Counted from the stretch's first letter, positions 9,351 through 20,562 are shown. The stretch is DNA of 64,000 bases from Hanleya hanleyi (GCA_036873755.1 JAVTVY010019515.1:1-64000), one strand, 5' to 3'. Notes: generated from the letters alone by a model not told the origin. Numbers and translations: made by a program.

Positions 9351-9696
9351 TCTGGCTGGCAGTCTAATGAGAATATTACAAATTATGATGTATACGGCGA
9401 AGACTGACGGAGAATCACGATCGTATTGAGCCGGATCTCTGGAGCATCGTTTTGAAAGTTTTAGTTGTTCAACTCAGGATCTGGAACAATAAGATGGGCG
9501 TAAAACTGTATCCGCTTAACATGAATGTAGATTGTATTTCCACGCATATAGCGGGATGTGTTAATAAGTCCAGCACAGATCAAAATTCCCCACACAAAAT
9601 GACTGAAACAAACCGAAATTGCTACTAAGTACACTAAAGGAAGTTCTTAAGCGAAATAAAATTGATTTGATTTTATTTAACTTACCAAATCGTCTC

Positions 9697-9730
9697 TGTT
9701 TGTTTGTTTGTTGGTGTGTTTGTTTGTGTC
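9697..9730. repeat. (TTTG)n microsatellite
   Basis: Short interrupted run of TGTT/TTTG tetramers, present in copy 1 but absent from the matching part of copy 2 of the surrounding element. Confidence 0.7.
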
Positions 9731-10085
9731 CAAAGAACAGCCACAATGTGTACCGAAAGGGAATGAAATTCCGTCAGAAAGGTACTGGGGTCAATGCGGG
9801 TACTAACACAAATTAATCCAAAAAGAGCATCTTCCGTATCAAGAGAGGCCGGGATTTTTGGAGGTAGAGGTGCCTGGAATTTAACCAAGATAGCTTGTGC
9901 CATTTTTCTGGACCTCATAGCTAACACAAGCAGCAAGAAAAATCATTTAAAAACGGCTCGTTGGAGAAAATAATAGTAATCAGAAACAAAAATCAAACAG
10001 TACAGTTATCGTTCAGTAGAGGCGTGACGGTCCAATCCAACACCGGTCAAAGGGATCACATGGTCAAACCTCTGAACACAATGCT

Positions 10086-10235
10086 ATGTGGGATCTATTC
10101 AAAGAAAGCATGGACACCGAGGTGGGCGAGATGTTGGACATAACAGTACAAAAGTTTCACAATAAAGAGTATTCGATAGAGGAAGCCGCAATTTCAATCC
10201 ATAATACATTGGCACTCTTACTTCGACGGATTTAA
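10086..10235 (+). CDS. 49-aa ORF of unknown function in element copy 1
   Basis: ATG at 10086, TAA at 10233-10235. The product begins MWDLFKESMDTEVGEMLDIT and ends NTLALLLRRI, acidic and probably helical. The matching part of copy 2 (about 15,560-15,725) keeps the same wording (FKESMNAELDETLEV...) but is broken by a stop and a shift. A further conserved stretch, VHMEINRT, follows ~60 bp downstream in both copies. It may be part of a larger lost gene. Not recognised. Confidence 0.35.
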   Translation: MWDLFKESMDTEVGEMLDITVQKFHNKEYSIEEAAISIHNTLALLLRRI

Positions 10236-10464
10236 GTCAACATTGTGTCAACCGTACACGTTGTCCATATGGAATTGCTGGACAAGAATCCGGTCCACAT
10301 GGAAATCAACCGAACAACTTCCCTTTAAAAACCCCGAGCATTAGCTGGGCAGTGACGTATGCTATAGGGATCACATATTTGAACACATCACTAAAATTAA
10401 AAGACTTCACAGTTAAACGCCCTTCTATAAAGAGCCCACACAACACAATCTTTCTTGTTTCACC

Positions 10465-10679
10465 ATGAGCACTACGGATTCATGTTGACTGATGTACAAT
10501 TTGATCCTGGCACCGGGGTTATTCTGGCCCAAGCGTTACGTCAAGCCGACGTCCAAATTGATGTTATTTTTGGCGCAACTCAACTTGAGCCGACAGATGC
10601 AGCCCTGCACCAACGCATGCGTTGCCATCTTGTCACGCTCATGGGTGACATCCAATAGGTGACCCGGGAGTGTTATTTA
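10465..10679 (+). pseudogene. Relative of the 131-aa Polinton gene, 5' half, frameshifted and cut by a LINE
   Basis: The ATG at 10465 has the same leader as the Polinton gene at 27,805 (pyrimidine-rich, ending CACCATGA) and then shifts frame. The conserved core is clear in the second frame: ALRQADVQIDVI and QRMRCHLVTLMGDIQ. A stop follows and the sequence breaks at ~10,680, where LINE DNA begins. The rest (DTRAQ..., IETQ) is found beyond the LINE at ~12,262-12,345. Confidence 0.7.
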
Positions 10680-12215
10680 CACTAAAGATGGTGAGAGAGT
10701 AGCATGTGCTACTATCTGTAGTTCCAAAACTAAAACCTGACGACTAGCAGGTGTCATGCCTCCAAGCGATTAAAAGTGGAACTTCGACTCATCCCACTAT
10801 CTTGAGTATTCTACAACTACATGATTGTAGATTTGATCAACAGATTGATCTTGTATTCTGTTGGTTGCCTAATCACGTTGGCATCAAACGTAATACTGAG
10901 CCTGATAGATTGGCTAAGGCAGCCCTATATGATGAGGTTGATCCTGTTGGAATCCCATATAGCGACTTCAGACCTTCTACCTGTACTTACATGAGACGGC
11001 TGTTTCAGTCTTCATGGGATGCTGTGAGTTCAAGAAAACTGTATACAATACTCATCTGAACAGCCAGAAACGTTTCGATCAAACCATGATCAGGCGATGT
11101 AGAATCTGGCATACACGATTAACTCGCAAACATTTACTAAAAAACAAGAGTTAGTCCCAAGGTGCATTCCATGCCATGATGATCTCACGGTGAAACATAT
11201 TCTTATCGAATGCATAGATGTTAAGATTGTAAGAGATGCTTTTTATCGAGCGACTACTTTGGAAGATCTTTTTAGTCTGGTGATGGAGGATTGCATCTTG
11301 CGTTATTTGAGATAAATCGGTTTGTTACATAAGCTTTAATGTGTGTATGGTTCAATGCGTTGGATTACTAAGTTAGTGACATGAGTACCTAGAATTTTGT
11401 TTGATCGTCGCTATATAGCTGAAATATTGCTGAACGCGACATTCAACCTTAATTCTCTCTTTCTCTCTCTGTAGTGGTTTGAGAGTGAAACTTCACCTCA
11501 CCCCATCATTTTGAACATTACACAATAATATGATCGTAGATTTCATCAACAGATTGATGTTGTATTTTGTTAGTTGCCTAGCCACGTTGGCATCAAAGAA
11601 AATACTGAAGCTGACAAAATGGCTAAGGCAGCCCTAGATAATGAGGTTGATCCTGTTGGAATCTCAAACAGCGATTTCAGACCCTCTATCTGTGCTAAAA
11701 TGAGAGAGCTGTTTCAATCTTTATGGGATGCTGTGGATAATAACAAACTTCATGAGTTTCCAAAAAATGTAGCATATATTCATCTAAGCAGCGAGAAACA
11801 TTTCGATCGAGCCATGACCAGGCGATGTAGAATCGGCCATATCTGATTAACTCACGAAAAATTTACTGAAAAAGGAACCAGCCCCAAGTTGTATTCCATG
11901 CCACGAAGATCTCTCGGTGAAACATATCTTGGTCGACTGTATAGATTTTAAGATTGCAAGAGATTCTTTTTATCAAGCAGCTACTTTAGAAGATTGTTTT
12001 AGTCGAGTAAAACAAGACTGTATTTTAGGTTATTTGAAAGAAATCGGTTTATGGCACAAGTTTAATGGTACGTGCATGTTACTTGATGTTTTGTGTTGAT
12101 TACATCTGGATTGCTTATTTGTTGACTTGTTGTTCTTGGAATACTTATAATTTTGTTTGATCGTCGCTATATTGCTGAAATATTAGAATACTTTAAATCT
12201 CTCTCTCCCTTTCTG
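10680..12215 (+). mobile_element. Two tandem 5'-truncated non-LTR retrotransposon tails (RNase H to 3' end)
   Basis: Two head-to-tail copies (about 10,680-11,475 and 11,476-12,215) of the 3' part of an RNase H-bearing LINE, matching 31,190-31,920. Readable parts are LPNHVGIKRNTEPDRLAKAAL and PSHVGIKENTEADKMAKAAL (RNase H end), then a C-terminal cysteine/histidine motif (CIPCHDDLTVKHILIEC). Both end in TTTGATCGTCGCTATAT..., GCTGAAATATT and a CT-rich tail. They interrupt the 131-aa-type gene of element copy 1, so they are younger than that element. Both are broken by stops. Confidence 0.85.
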
Positions 12216-12750
12216 CTGCATACGAAACAAATTATACCCCTAAAAAAATCAACACAGATACCCGTGCCCAGCATATGCGGACCCTGCGTGTGACATTTCA
12301 GACCTGAATAGAGACGCAGATGGGGAATTTTAAACCATAGCCTCTCTTCTTTCAGCTGAAACAATTGTTTACGAAACAGACCCCTGAGTAACTGACTGGC
12401 TACATGACGTTGATAATCGCCCTAGTGCTCGTCAACGCCTGCTGACACCCGTCTACAAAACAAACCTAGCAAATAGACGTGCACAGTAGAGGCGTGACCG
12501 TCAACATCGTTTATCGGTGCTCTGTAGGGACAACTGTTTCCCAGACGCTACGATATTATGCGACACAAGAATACTTTCAGTATAGATATGGAGACGCCAA
12601 AAGCCGATGATGAGAGCCGACTTACCGGTGTAGATAATGAAACTGTTGAGGCTGTTTCTGAGAGCTTAGCTGTTATCTCGCTGTCCGCCTTCGCCATTGT
12701 TTAATTCCATTGGCTTAAGTCAGGCGCAGTGAAGTCCGAGAGAAGAAGAA
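12216..12750. mobile_element. Dispersed ~3 kb element, copy 1, right part
   Basis: Resumes the match to copy 2 (16,100-16,640) after the LINE tails. It opens with the 3' half of the 131-aa-type gene (NTDTRAQ, then IETQM). It continues into a shared noncoding stretch with GTCAACGCCTGCTGAC and GCGACAC. Near 12,674-12,718 a ~43-bp block (CTCGCTGTCCGCCTTCGCC...) absent from copy 2 here is found instead in the promoter parts at 8,553 and 13,858. Confidence 0.65.
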
Positions 12751-12774
12751 GAGATGACAGTCCGTCATTTTGTA

Positions 12775-13150
12775 GTCTATCATATTGACATCATTTTAAC
12801 CTACTTGTATAACCCCCAAGCAGAGGATCATGGGGAAATTCAAAATGGCGACCCGGTTGGGTACCAGAACAGTTATGTTTTAGTCATTTTTCTTCAAAAC
12901 TTCTGCTTTTCCTCCGGGAAAAGTGGACAAAACTATTTTATGTTACATCACATTATTACTTACTAATTTTCCATGCAGTTTTTGCGAAGAAAACACATAA
13001 ATAAACAATTCGAAAAATCCACAAAAATGCCTTTTTAAAATGATGTCACTGTGGGGTAATCATGCTGGCCGTCCTGGATTTATTTTTAGATTGTCTAGCG
13101 GAGTTTGATCAAAAGATATAGTGTGGTAAGTTTCAGCAGTCTAGCCTGAG
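12775..13150 (-). repeat. Dispersed repeat, third member of a family also at 44.7 and 49.6 kb
   Basis: On the - strand this contains the family's landmarks: a GAAAAG stretch, a GACTAAAACAT-like stretch, GGTACCCA, a CCATTTTGAATTT stretch and a cytosine-poor tail. It is more diverged than the two + strand members. No coding capacity was recognised. Confidence 0.4.
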
Positions 13151-13555
13151 AGATAGCGAAAACATATAGGGACATTTTCCGACACTCCCTTGACTGCGGT
13201 ACACCCCCAAATTGCCGAGGTCAGATATGGCTAAGAGAATGTAAATTGAAAAGATTGCATTTTCAGGATAAAAACATTGAGAAAATCAGTATTACCTTTA
13301 AAACGTACATACTTCGTGTTATGAATATTATCTTATCTATATAACATTTCATGTAGTGCGACCATACTGGAGTAGAACACTCGAGCTCACTCCTACAATT
13401 CATTCCAAGATATAATAATAAGTTCAGGACAAACGAAGTGCGCTCTGTCACTTAAAAATATAATCATGATTGTTCAGTTACGTTTTTCGTCACGATGTTT
13501 GTCTAATAAAATTTTGGAGATTAGGAATAGGTGTGATTCCATGACTAGATGTTTA
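13151..13555. other. Noncoding stretch between repeats
   Basis: AT-rich sequence between the dispersed repeat and element copy 2. No gene, RNA or repeat was recognised. Confidence 0.4.
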
Positions 13556-14032
13556 AAGGAATATGCTACATGTGCATTAACAGCGCTTCTGTTGGCTGTT
13601 TTATATTTTAATTTGGTTTCAAACTTGCATATTAATCTCATTGTTTATATCTACACATTTAATCATTTTGATATAGATTAATCATTTCACGGATTAACAT
13701 GATATAACATGTTCTATTGTAGAACATATTTCTGAATCAATTCTATAATTTAAAGATATCACTTTTCTGTCCGGTAAATTAATGATGTTAATAGTAAATG
13801 TATCCCCACGATAGCCAGCTGCACTGTTGAAACACGTTATTCTATCGTCTTACTATCTCGCTGTCCGCCTTCGCCATTGTTTAATTCCATTGGCTTAAGT
13901 GCAACATTTGTTGGAGCTCTTCAGAAGCTTAGGGCTCAGGAGATCTGTATATAAGACAGTCGGAGGAGAAGATGAAAATAAAAAACAATCCTCCTGGTGG
14001 AGCTCAAGAACCCATAACCGTGTTTTAACAAC

Positions 14033-14137
14033 ATGGGATCAATACGTCAAGTTGAGTTGAAAAGACAAGATTTTTCTAGAGATACATCTTCAATAACGCA
14101 ACTCGACAGATCAACCGACAGGGAAATTCTCATGTAG
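14033..14137 (+). CDS. 34-aa microORF, copy 2
   Basis: ATG at 14033, TAG at 14135-14137. The product begins MGSIRQVELKRQDFSRDTS and has the same length as the copy at 8741. TATATAAGAC lies ~80 bp upstream. Conservation of length and start across two diverged copies is the main support. Confidence 0.35.
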   Translation: MGSIRQVELKRQDFSRDTSSITQLDRSTDREILM

Positions 14138-14185
14138 GATTGTATGTCTATTGACAACAGATTTTCTGCGGTTATACCGCTATTA

Positions 14186-14836
14186 TTATAGCAGCACATA
14201 TTTCCTGGTTCTTGAGTCTCTCATCATAGCAGTTCGCTCCACTGACAGTGAAATATTAATAGGACGTTTTGTTCTGAAGTGTCAATAGATTTTCTCTAGA
14301 CAAGGCCAAGCACAGTTCGATAGATACGTCGCGAAAATGGCATTATCGGAATAACTGTCAAAATACCCCACCAAATAAACCCATAGATGTAATTCATATG
14401 AATATATGTCATTCGAAGGTAAAATTTCTCTGGCAGATTCCTCGAAATTAATCATTCTTCCACTAACAGAACATATATTAAATCGATGCATAATAGGCAA
14501 TATTTCAACCATAAAGCTTATTATACATTTATTGGTTATTGATACGATAATATATTTATCCGCCTGTTTGATCGAGTGAGACGTGGAGAAGAATGCATCA
14601 CTTGTCACAGTATTGTCATAATTCGTAGCAGTATAATCAATCATACCGGCTTATAGTCTGATGAGAATATTGCACATTATGATGTCTATAGCGAGGACTG
14701 ACGGGAAATCCCAATGTGCCGGATATCTGCAGCATCGTTTTGAAAGTTTTAGCTGTTCAGCTCTGGATTTGCAACAAAGCTTGGGGAGGGGCCATAAACT
14801 GTATCTGTTTAACATGGAGGTAGATTGTACATCCAC
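14186..14836 (-). pseudogene. - strand frame of unknown function, copy 2, with two internal stops
   Basis: One frame runs from the ATG at 14836 (MDVQSTSMLNRYSLWPLPK) to the stop at 14186, broken by a stop at 14651-14653 and by TGA at 14282-14284. The part from 14644 down equals the 153-codon frame of copy 1 (MIDYTATNYDN ... RTRKYVLL). The TGA replaces a tryptophan codon present in copy 1. The upstream part is not in frame in copy 1. No domain recognised. Confidence 0.35.
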
Positions 14837-15967
14837 ACATATAACGTGGCTTTGTTATTAAATCAGTCCAGTAAAGTAAGAATTTGAGATACAAGCGACC
14901 AGGCTGATATTATAAAAGAATAACGAAACGCAATTTCCAGAAATAAAATACTAGCAATTCGGTTTCTTATTGAAAACAGTCAAACACAGTAATAAAGTTA
15001 AAAAACGTACTCCAGGTATTACTAAAATAGTAAAAAAGAAATAAAGTTATGGGCGTTTTTCCCGTTGTGGAAATTTACCATGACGAGATTTGGATATCAC
15101 ACGATTCTAGGCGTACTGAACCTTACTTTGAACAGAATTCAACATCACCGATTTTTTTAAATCTCACTACCATTTGTGTCCACCGTACAGCCACAGCGTA
15201 CATCGAAAGGGACTGAAACTCCTCGTTTCGAGGTCAATGCGGGTAACGTATAAGAAAATAAATCCAAAAGGAGCATATTACGCCTATTGGAGGTCGGGAT
15301 ATTGGAGGCGGAGGTGCCTGAAATTTCACCAATATATTAATGACGTCCTGAAAAATGACATAAAAGCAAAAACTGCAAAAAAGGCAGTTATCCTACATAT
15401 AAATTATATAAAGCAGAAACAAAACTCAAAAAGTTAAGAAGTTAACACCCAATCGACCGTGGATCGTTCCCATACAGCCTTAACCCTAATACCAGCACCG
15501 AAATACTCTCCTGATCCAGACGATCCAACCAAACTCCCTACAGGGGGATCACACGATACGCTATGGACACAATGCTTGGGCGGGATACCTTCAAAGAAAG
15601 CATGAACGCCGAATTGGACGAGACGTTGGAGGTCACATTAAACAAGTTTTAGCACAAAGGGTACTCGATAGAGAAAACCGCAATTGTAACCCATAACACA
15701 TCAGCACCCAGACTACGACAAAATTTGCATCAAGAGTACTTCAACCTCCGTGTCTATATGAAATTGGTGGACAAGGACTCGGTTCATATGGAAATCGACT
15801 GAACAGCTTTCAATTTGAAAACCCCGGCTATAAGATGGGCAGCGTCGTATACCAGAGCGATCGCTCAAAATAAACACCTGTTTGAACGCATCATTAAAAT
15901 TAAAAGCCTCCACAGTTAAAGGCCCTTCTTCGAAGAGACCACACAACACAATCTTCCTTATTTCAAA

Positions 15968-16225
15968 ACGAGCACTACGGCATCCACGTTGTTTGATGTA
16001 CAATTTGATCCCGACACAGGGGGTATTCTAGCCGAGGCGTTACGTCAAGCCGACGTTCAAATCGATGTTATTATTTGTACAGCTCTAGCTGTCCTCTGCT
16101 ACACATGAAACAGATTCTACACAAAGAAGATACCAATACAACTACCCGTGCCCAGCATTTACCGACCCTACATGTGACATTACAGACCTGTATGGAGACT
16201 CAGATGAAGACGGAAAATTATACCT
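15968..16225 (+). pseudogene. Relative of the 131-aa Polinton gene, copy in element 2
   Basis: The start codon is lost (AACG in place of ATGA after the pyrimidine-rich leader). The core ILAEALRQADVQIDVI is intact, the QRMRCHL block has been deleted (~16,076-16,100), and the C-terminal NTTTRAQHLPTLHVTLQTC is readable. The coding pattern is shared with 10,465, 20,563 and 27,805. Confidence 0.65.
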
Positions 16226-16640
16226 AAGCATCTCTTCTTCCAGCTGAAACAACTGTTTAGGAAGTAGAACTGATTGGCTGAATGACGTTGATACGCGCCT
16301 TACTCGTCAACGCCTGCTGACGCCCGTCTATTCAAAGCAACCATAACGGCGATAGACGTGCGCATTCATCAACATCGCTTATCGTTGCTCTGACTGAGGC
16401 CAAACTTTTACCAAACACTACAATATGATGCGACACCAGAAGACTTTCTATATAGGCACTGATCCACCAGAAGCCTATGCAGATACTTTGAGCCTACCTG
16501 CTGGTGTGGATAATGAGACTGGTAAGATTCAGGGAGTCGTTCACACACTGATACTGATAGCCTACGACTGATTCTGAAAGCTTAGCTGTTGATAGTCAGG
16601 CTAGGCCCAGGAAGCCCGATTGAAGAAGAATGCGAACCTA

Positions 16641-17654
16641 GCTCTTTGGGAAAATCGTGAAAATAAAGAATCGACCAGTGATTAAACATTAACAACATAC
16701 ATGAACACGGTTTAGAGCATAGTATAAGTGAGCATTTCGATATTTAATTTGACAACGTTATTGAGCGTCGTACTCTATTGGATAAAGAACCGACGTCCAT
16801 TCGAAAGATAAATGCTCGTATTTGACTTGGGAAACATTGTTTTAATGGTATTGTTTATACGATGTTCGCCGTTTTTTACAAGCCTGTACGTTGCGGTTTT
16901 CTTTCGTTCTTAAAGATGACATAACAACCACAATGTAGGGAGAAATTTGAATTAATTTTACCGGCGATGTAAGTAATAACTTTAGATGCTAACCGAAACG
17001 TGAAATGGCGTGATCGGAAAAGAATCTAACCCCACAGTCTGGATCTCCGCAACATTGTTCCCTCATTAGCTCCCTGACCAACGAGTTATTTCCAAATAGC
17101 TTTGTGTATGATCACATGACATGGGATAGCATTATCACGGGGATATGATTATAGTGGTCCCGCGCAACCAATCAGATGGAAGGAAATATTTGTGAGTGCG
17201 TCAGATGTAAGCAGAGGCTCAAAGTACGAAAAAGGTTAAATGCTCTTTGGATATTAGTTTACGTGCACAATAGTACAAGTTAGTCAGTGCAAATTATTCC
17301 AAGTTAAATAACCGCGGTTGATAATAACTAGCTCTAGCTTCACATATAAATGTTTTAGCTTCTGTTGGTTTAAAAACGTATCATTTTCCTTGGCATGTAA
17401 AGTTGCAACTGACCCGGACTAGTGGATAGTTGTTGAACATCGCACAAGTCATGACGACAAAAACATTGGAAAGTTACACAAACGTCCATGTAAACTATTC
17501 TTACCAGCGATTGATGAACCCTTTATTCTTATTTCGAAGCAATATCAGTTGAGGATATGTCCTACCATTAGATAAAATGCTGTAAAATAAGTTCACAAAG
17601 CATACAATCAGATATATGTGTTGACTAATTAGAGGACTCTCCGATATATATTGT
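16641..17654. other. Noncoding stretch
   Basis: AT-rich DNA without a credible ORF, RNA gene or repeat unit. A CCAATCAGATGG-type CCAAT motif near 17,168 has no gene beside it. Confidence 0.4.
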
Positions 17655-17860
17655 CCGATATATGATTGTCTGAAAAGATTATAATTTTGACATCGCAAAC
17701 TACCCCTTTCTGGACAGTAATATTCCAGAAGTAGTAGCATTTGCTCGATGTAATTGTGTAAAAAGGCTAGGGGTCGTGTGACGCCACACGGCATTTATAT
17801 GAAAAGGCTCAATCAAAGCGTGATTGAGATACAGCATTCTCTAGATAACGACTTGCAGGA
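17655..17860 (+). mobile_element. Penelope-like reverse transcriptase fragment
   Basis: Shows the C-terminal wording of the family seen better at 46.9 kb (YNFDIANYPFLDSNIP), then a deletion and the family's downstream noncoding motif (CAATCAAAGCGTGATTGAGA). Too short and broken to be active. Confidence 0.6.
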
Positions 17861-18879
17861 GTCTATGTAACCTGTGACTCAGCGATTCATTATCCGAAAA
17901 AATCTAATAAATGTTAGTTTTCGGTGCATGAACCCTGGCAACCGTCCTACAGATCGTTTTGTTTACCCTGCGTCAATTCCAATCATGCCAACAGTTAGTA
18001 TAGCCATGGAAGCCTGGAAGACTCCACTCAACCAGAGAAAAAATACAAAGAACGTTCTTGAAAAAAGCTAGTTTACGCAAGTTTCAGTGTAAAATTCGCT
18101 ACGACCAGGGAATGCTCCTTCGACAAACTGACACGAATAATCGTTCAGTAACCTCGTTAAATAGCACACATTAAGCCGAATCGAGAAATACACCTATATG
18201 TTTGATGGGAAACAAAGCACACGCTGCAGATCGCAATCTTGTTAATCGATGCTAATCAGATCTCGGTATTTCATCCCTTTTCGCAACAAAGGTTCTCGTT
18301 GAATATCAATAAGCATAAGCGAGATCTTAGATCATAGAAATGTAGAATATATCAAAACTGTTTGATATCCATTATGATGATTATAACCCGAAGCACTATT
18401 GATAGCATTGTTTCACCTCGGCAAAATTACACATACCGGCTCCTGATCTATCATACAGATCACCGTGCATTAAATCATCCACGTTAGAGCGGATGCCTTG
18501 AAGGTAACCCTGCTGAACAAAAGCTTCAAAGGCAATCGCTCTTTGATTTGCTCTATTTGTCTGGTAAATCAAGCACATACAAAAAATCTGTGTGGAATTC
18601 CACTGTCGCTGAAACTGCAGACAGGTTTGACCTGGTTCAGTCAGTCCACATGCACCAGCAACTCTTTGACACGATTTGGGGGGATATGTAAAACGTTGGG
18701 AAAGTTAAACACGTCTGCCGAATGAAAAAAAACCCAACCATATGACCCAACAGGAAAGCCTTCCTTGTCCCCTAGGAGGATATACTGAAAGTGTACTGTA
18801 ATGCATACATCAGCACACAAAGCTAGATTCATACCTGGTTCTAGAAGCTGCAACGCCAAGCCCACGATTAACTCAAGAA
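17861..18879. other. Noncoding stretch
   Basis: No credible gene, RNA or repeat recognised; the few short frames have no family features. Confidence 0.35.
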
Positions 18880-19190
18880 TATTTACTCAAACAAAGAGCC
18901 AGTCCCAAGGTCCACGCAGATCTCACAGTGAGACATATTCTTATCGACTGAAAAGGTTTTAAGTTTGTAAGAGATTCTTTTCATCGAGCATCCACTTTAG
19001 ATCTTTTTAGTCAGGTGAAAGAAGACTATGTTATTTGAGAGAAATCGGTTTGTTGCATAAGTTTTAATGTGTGTGTGTTCTAATGTGTTGAATTACTAAA
19101 TTATCAACTTGAATACGTAGATGTTTGTTTGATCGTCGCTATATAGCTGAAATATTGCTGAACGAGACCTTAAACCTTAATTCTCTCTCT
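18880..19190 (+). mobile_element. LINE 3' end fragment
   Basis: Degenerate copy of the RNase H-LINE C-terminus (LTVRHILID-like) ending in GATCGTCGCTATATAGCTGA, AATATTGCTGAACGAGACC and a CT-rich tail, as at 11.4 and 35.3 kb. Same family as 10,680-12,215. Confidence 0.7.
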
Positions 19191-19280
19191 TTCGTTCAAC
19201 CCTTTTGGCGAGTGTCCTTCGGGAGGTAAAGCATTTTGGAAAAGGTATTGCGCCACTATTTCTAAGAACTCTGGCATTGA

Positions 19281-19877
19281 ATGATCGCCGATATATTAAT
19301 GACAGAAACCATGAAGAATTCTTTAGCTCTACTACATACAAATGATATCATTCAATCAATATATCAACAGCATATAGGTATTCCAATGGGTATTAATTGT
19401 GCCCCCCTTTTGTCTGACTGTTATCTGTTCTCTTATGAATACGACTATAGGCAGACGCTTTTAAAAACAGATTATTTCAAAGCCCGTTCCTCTTCATTAA
19501 CCAAACGCTATATAGACCTTGCTGTGGATAATGGCTATATAAATGACGCAGCGACAGATATATATCCTCCTTCACTGGATTTGATGGAAACTACAGATGG
19601 CCCTAGCGGCAAAACTTATTTAGACCTTTATCACTATAAAAACGAAGCGGGTCTGCTCTCTCGTCGACTTTACGACAAAAGATATGATTACAATTTCCAC
19701 ATCGTAAACTATCCCTATCTGGACAGTAATATACCAGATAGACCTGCATATGACGTATACATATATCGCCTAGTAGTATTTGATAATCCTGTGTTAAATG
19801 TGACGATTTTAACTAGTCGGCAACTTACCGGATACTGGTCGTGTGTCAGGTCAGGATGCACCTGTGCAGTCTGTTGA
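19281..19877 (+). pseudogene. Penelope-like element reverse transcriptase, partial
   Basis: A 198-codon frame covers palm parts of a reverse transcriptase: QHIGIPMGINCAPLLSDCYL (RT block before the catalytic site), LTKRYID (catalytic YIDD-type motif with one aspartate missing), YLDLYHYKNEAG and NFHIVNYPYLDSNIP. The GIPMGxNCAPLLxDL pattern is one I associate with Penelope-like elements; the assignment to that class is probable, not certain. The N-terminal RT blocks and any GIY-YIG endonuclease are missing, and the catalytic motif is damaged. Related fragments lie at 17.7, 35.4, 37.2, 45-47.6 and 55.5 kb. Confidence 0.65.
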
Positions 19878-19899
19878 TTCATGTATTATTCTTTTCACT

Positions 19900-20043
19900 G
19901 TGGTGTAGATTTAAACTTTACACCAAATGAGGAAATATTGAATGAATTTACAGATCATGAAAGTAGTCAACAGTCTTGTAGTAATAAAGCTAACCCCGAA
20001 TCCGGAAAAGGAGAAAACCTTAGATATCGAAACCGGCAAGGAG
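19900..20043 (+). pseudogene. Non-LTR retrotransposon ORF, upstream part, cut by the Polinton
   Basis: Short frames encode an acidic, lysine-rich segment (ILNEFTDHESSQQSC in one frame, NPEKEKTLDIETGKE in the next). The latter frame runs without a break into the sequence after the Polinton at 28,302 when the element and one copy of the AAGGAG target repeat are discounted. It is probably the ORF1 region of the LINE whose ORF2 follows at 28.6 kb. A shift between the two frames suggests earlier decay. Confidence 0.6.
20038..20043 (+). repeat. Target site duplication AAGGAG, left copy
   Basis: AAGGAG abuts the 5'-AG start of the left terminal inverted repeat. The identical hexamer follows the right end at 28302-28307. 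Six-base duplications are typical of Polinton/Maverick integration. Confidence 0.85.
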
Positions 20044-20093
20044 AGTAGAGTAACTTAAGACAGTTGAGGGGAACATGGAAGCCTGGAAGCCGA

Positions 20094-20101
20094 TGACGTC
20101 A
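20094..20101. promoter_or_regulatory. CRE (TGACGTCA) in the left terminal repeat
   Basis: Perfect palindrome near the element's outer end, mirrored at 28244-28251. A TATTTAAGT-type A/T box lies beside it (reverse strand). Confidence 0.45.
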
Positions 20102-20296
20102 CTTAAATAGGTCGGAGGGTCATAAGTACGAGGAGGTGTACGGGAGAGTTCGAAGCTATTTTGGTAGAGGGTTATCGGTGCGATCAGGTGACTCGGGGTC
20201 GTTGAGAGTACCGTCATCCACCCAATTTTACTACATATCTATACATATACGGTTATTTATACCCGATGACATCATGCCACGTTCTCCCCCCGAACT

Positions 20297-20306
20297 TATA
20301 TAAATA
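20297..20306 (+). promoter_or_regulatory. TATA-type box in the terminal repeat
   Basis: TATATAAATA follows a run of C and CGAACT; the right repeat has the variant TATATAGATA. It lies ~255 bp before the ATG of the 131-aa gene, so a leader intron or a nearer start site would be needed. Confidence 0.35.
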
Positions 20307-20562
20307 AGCGCCCTAGTCTACCGTCATCCGCTGAGCTCTCCATCTCGAGCAATCTGTTGAAATAGCTATGCTCATCATCCAGCTTATTTATACCTCAAAT
20401 CATCATTAGCACTTTTCCACAAATCATCATTAGCACTTTTCCAACAAGTGGTTCCTTAGCGTTGAAGGGTTGAACACGCGTTGTACGGTACTACAGCCAG
20501 TGGTAGCCCGTCTACGAGACTACAAGGTTAGCCCACAGGACACCATCTTTCTTTATTTCACC

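Larger units (their letters stand above)
8243..10679. mobile_element. Dispersed ~3 kb element, copy 1, left part
   Basis: From the GGAATATGCTAC motif onward this stretch matches 13556-16140 in order and orientation with many substitutions and short indels (offset drifting from about 5,313 to 5,294 bp and beyond). The element holds a TATA-led 34-codon ORF, a - strand frame, a 49-codon ORF and a relative of the 131-aa gene of the Polinton at 20-28 kb. LINE tails inserted at ~10,680 interrupt it, and it resumes at ~12,216. No long terminal repeat was seen at the edges. The class is uncertain; the shared 131-aa-type gene suggests a Polinton-related non-autonomous or decayed element. Confidence 0.7.
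13556..16640. mobile_element. Dispersed ~3 kb element, copy 2 (uninterrupted)
   Basis: Matches 8243-10679 plus 12216-12750 in order and orientation and so shows the element without the LINE insertion. It carries a TATATAAGAC promoter (about 13,945), the 34-codon ORF (14,033), the - strand frame (14,186-14,836), remnants of the 49-codon ORF (~15,560) and the 131-aa relative (15,968-16,225). Divergence from copy 1 is far above that expected for a recent duplication, so the two are probably separate old insertions or an old duplication. Confidence 0.7.
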
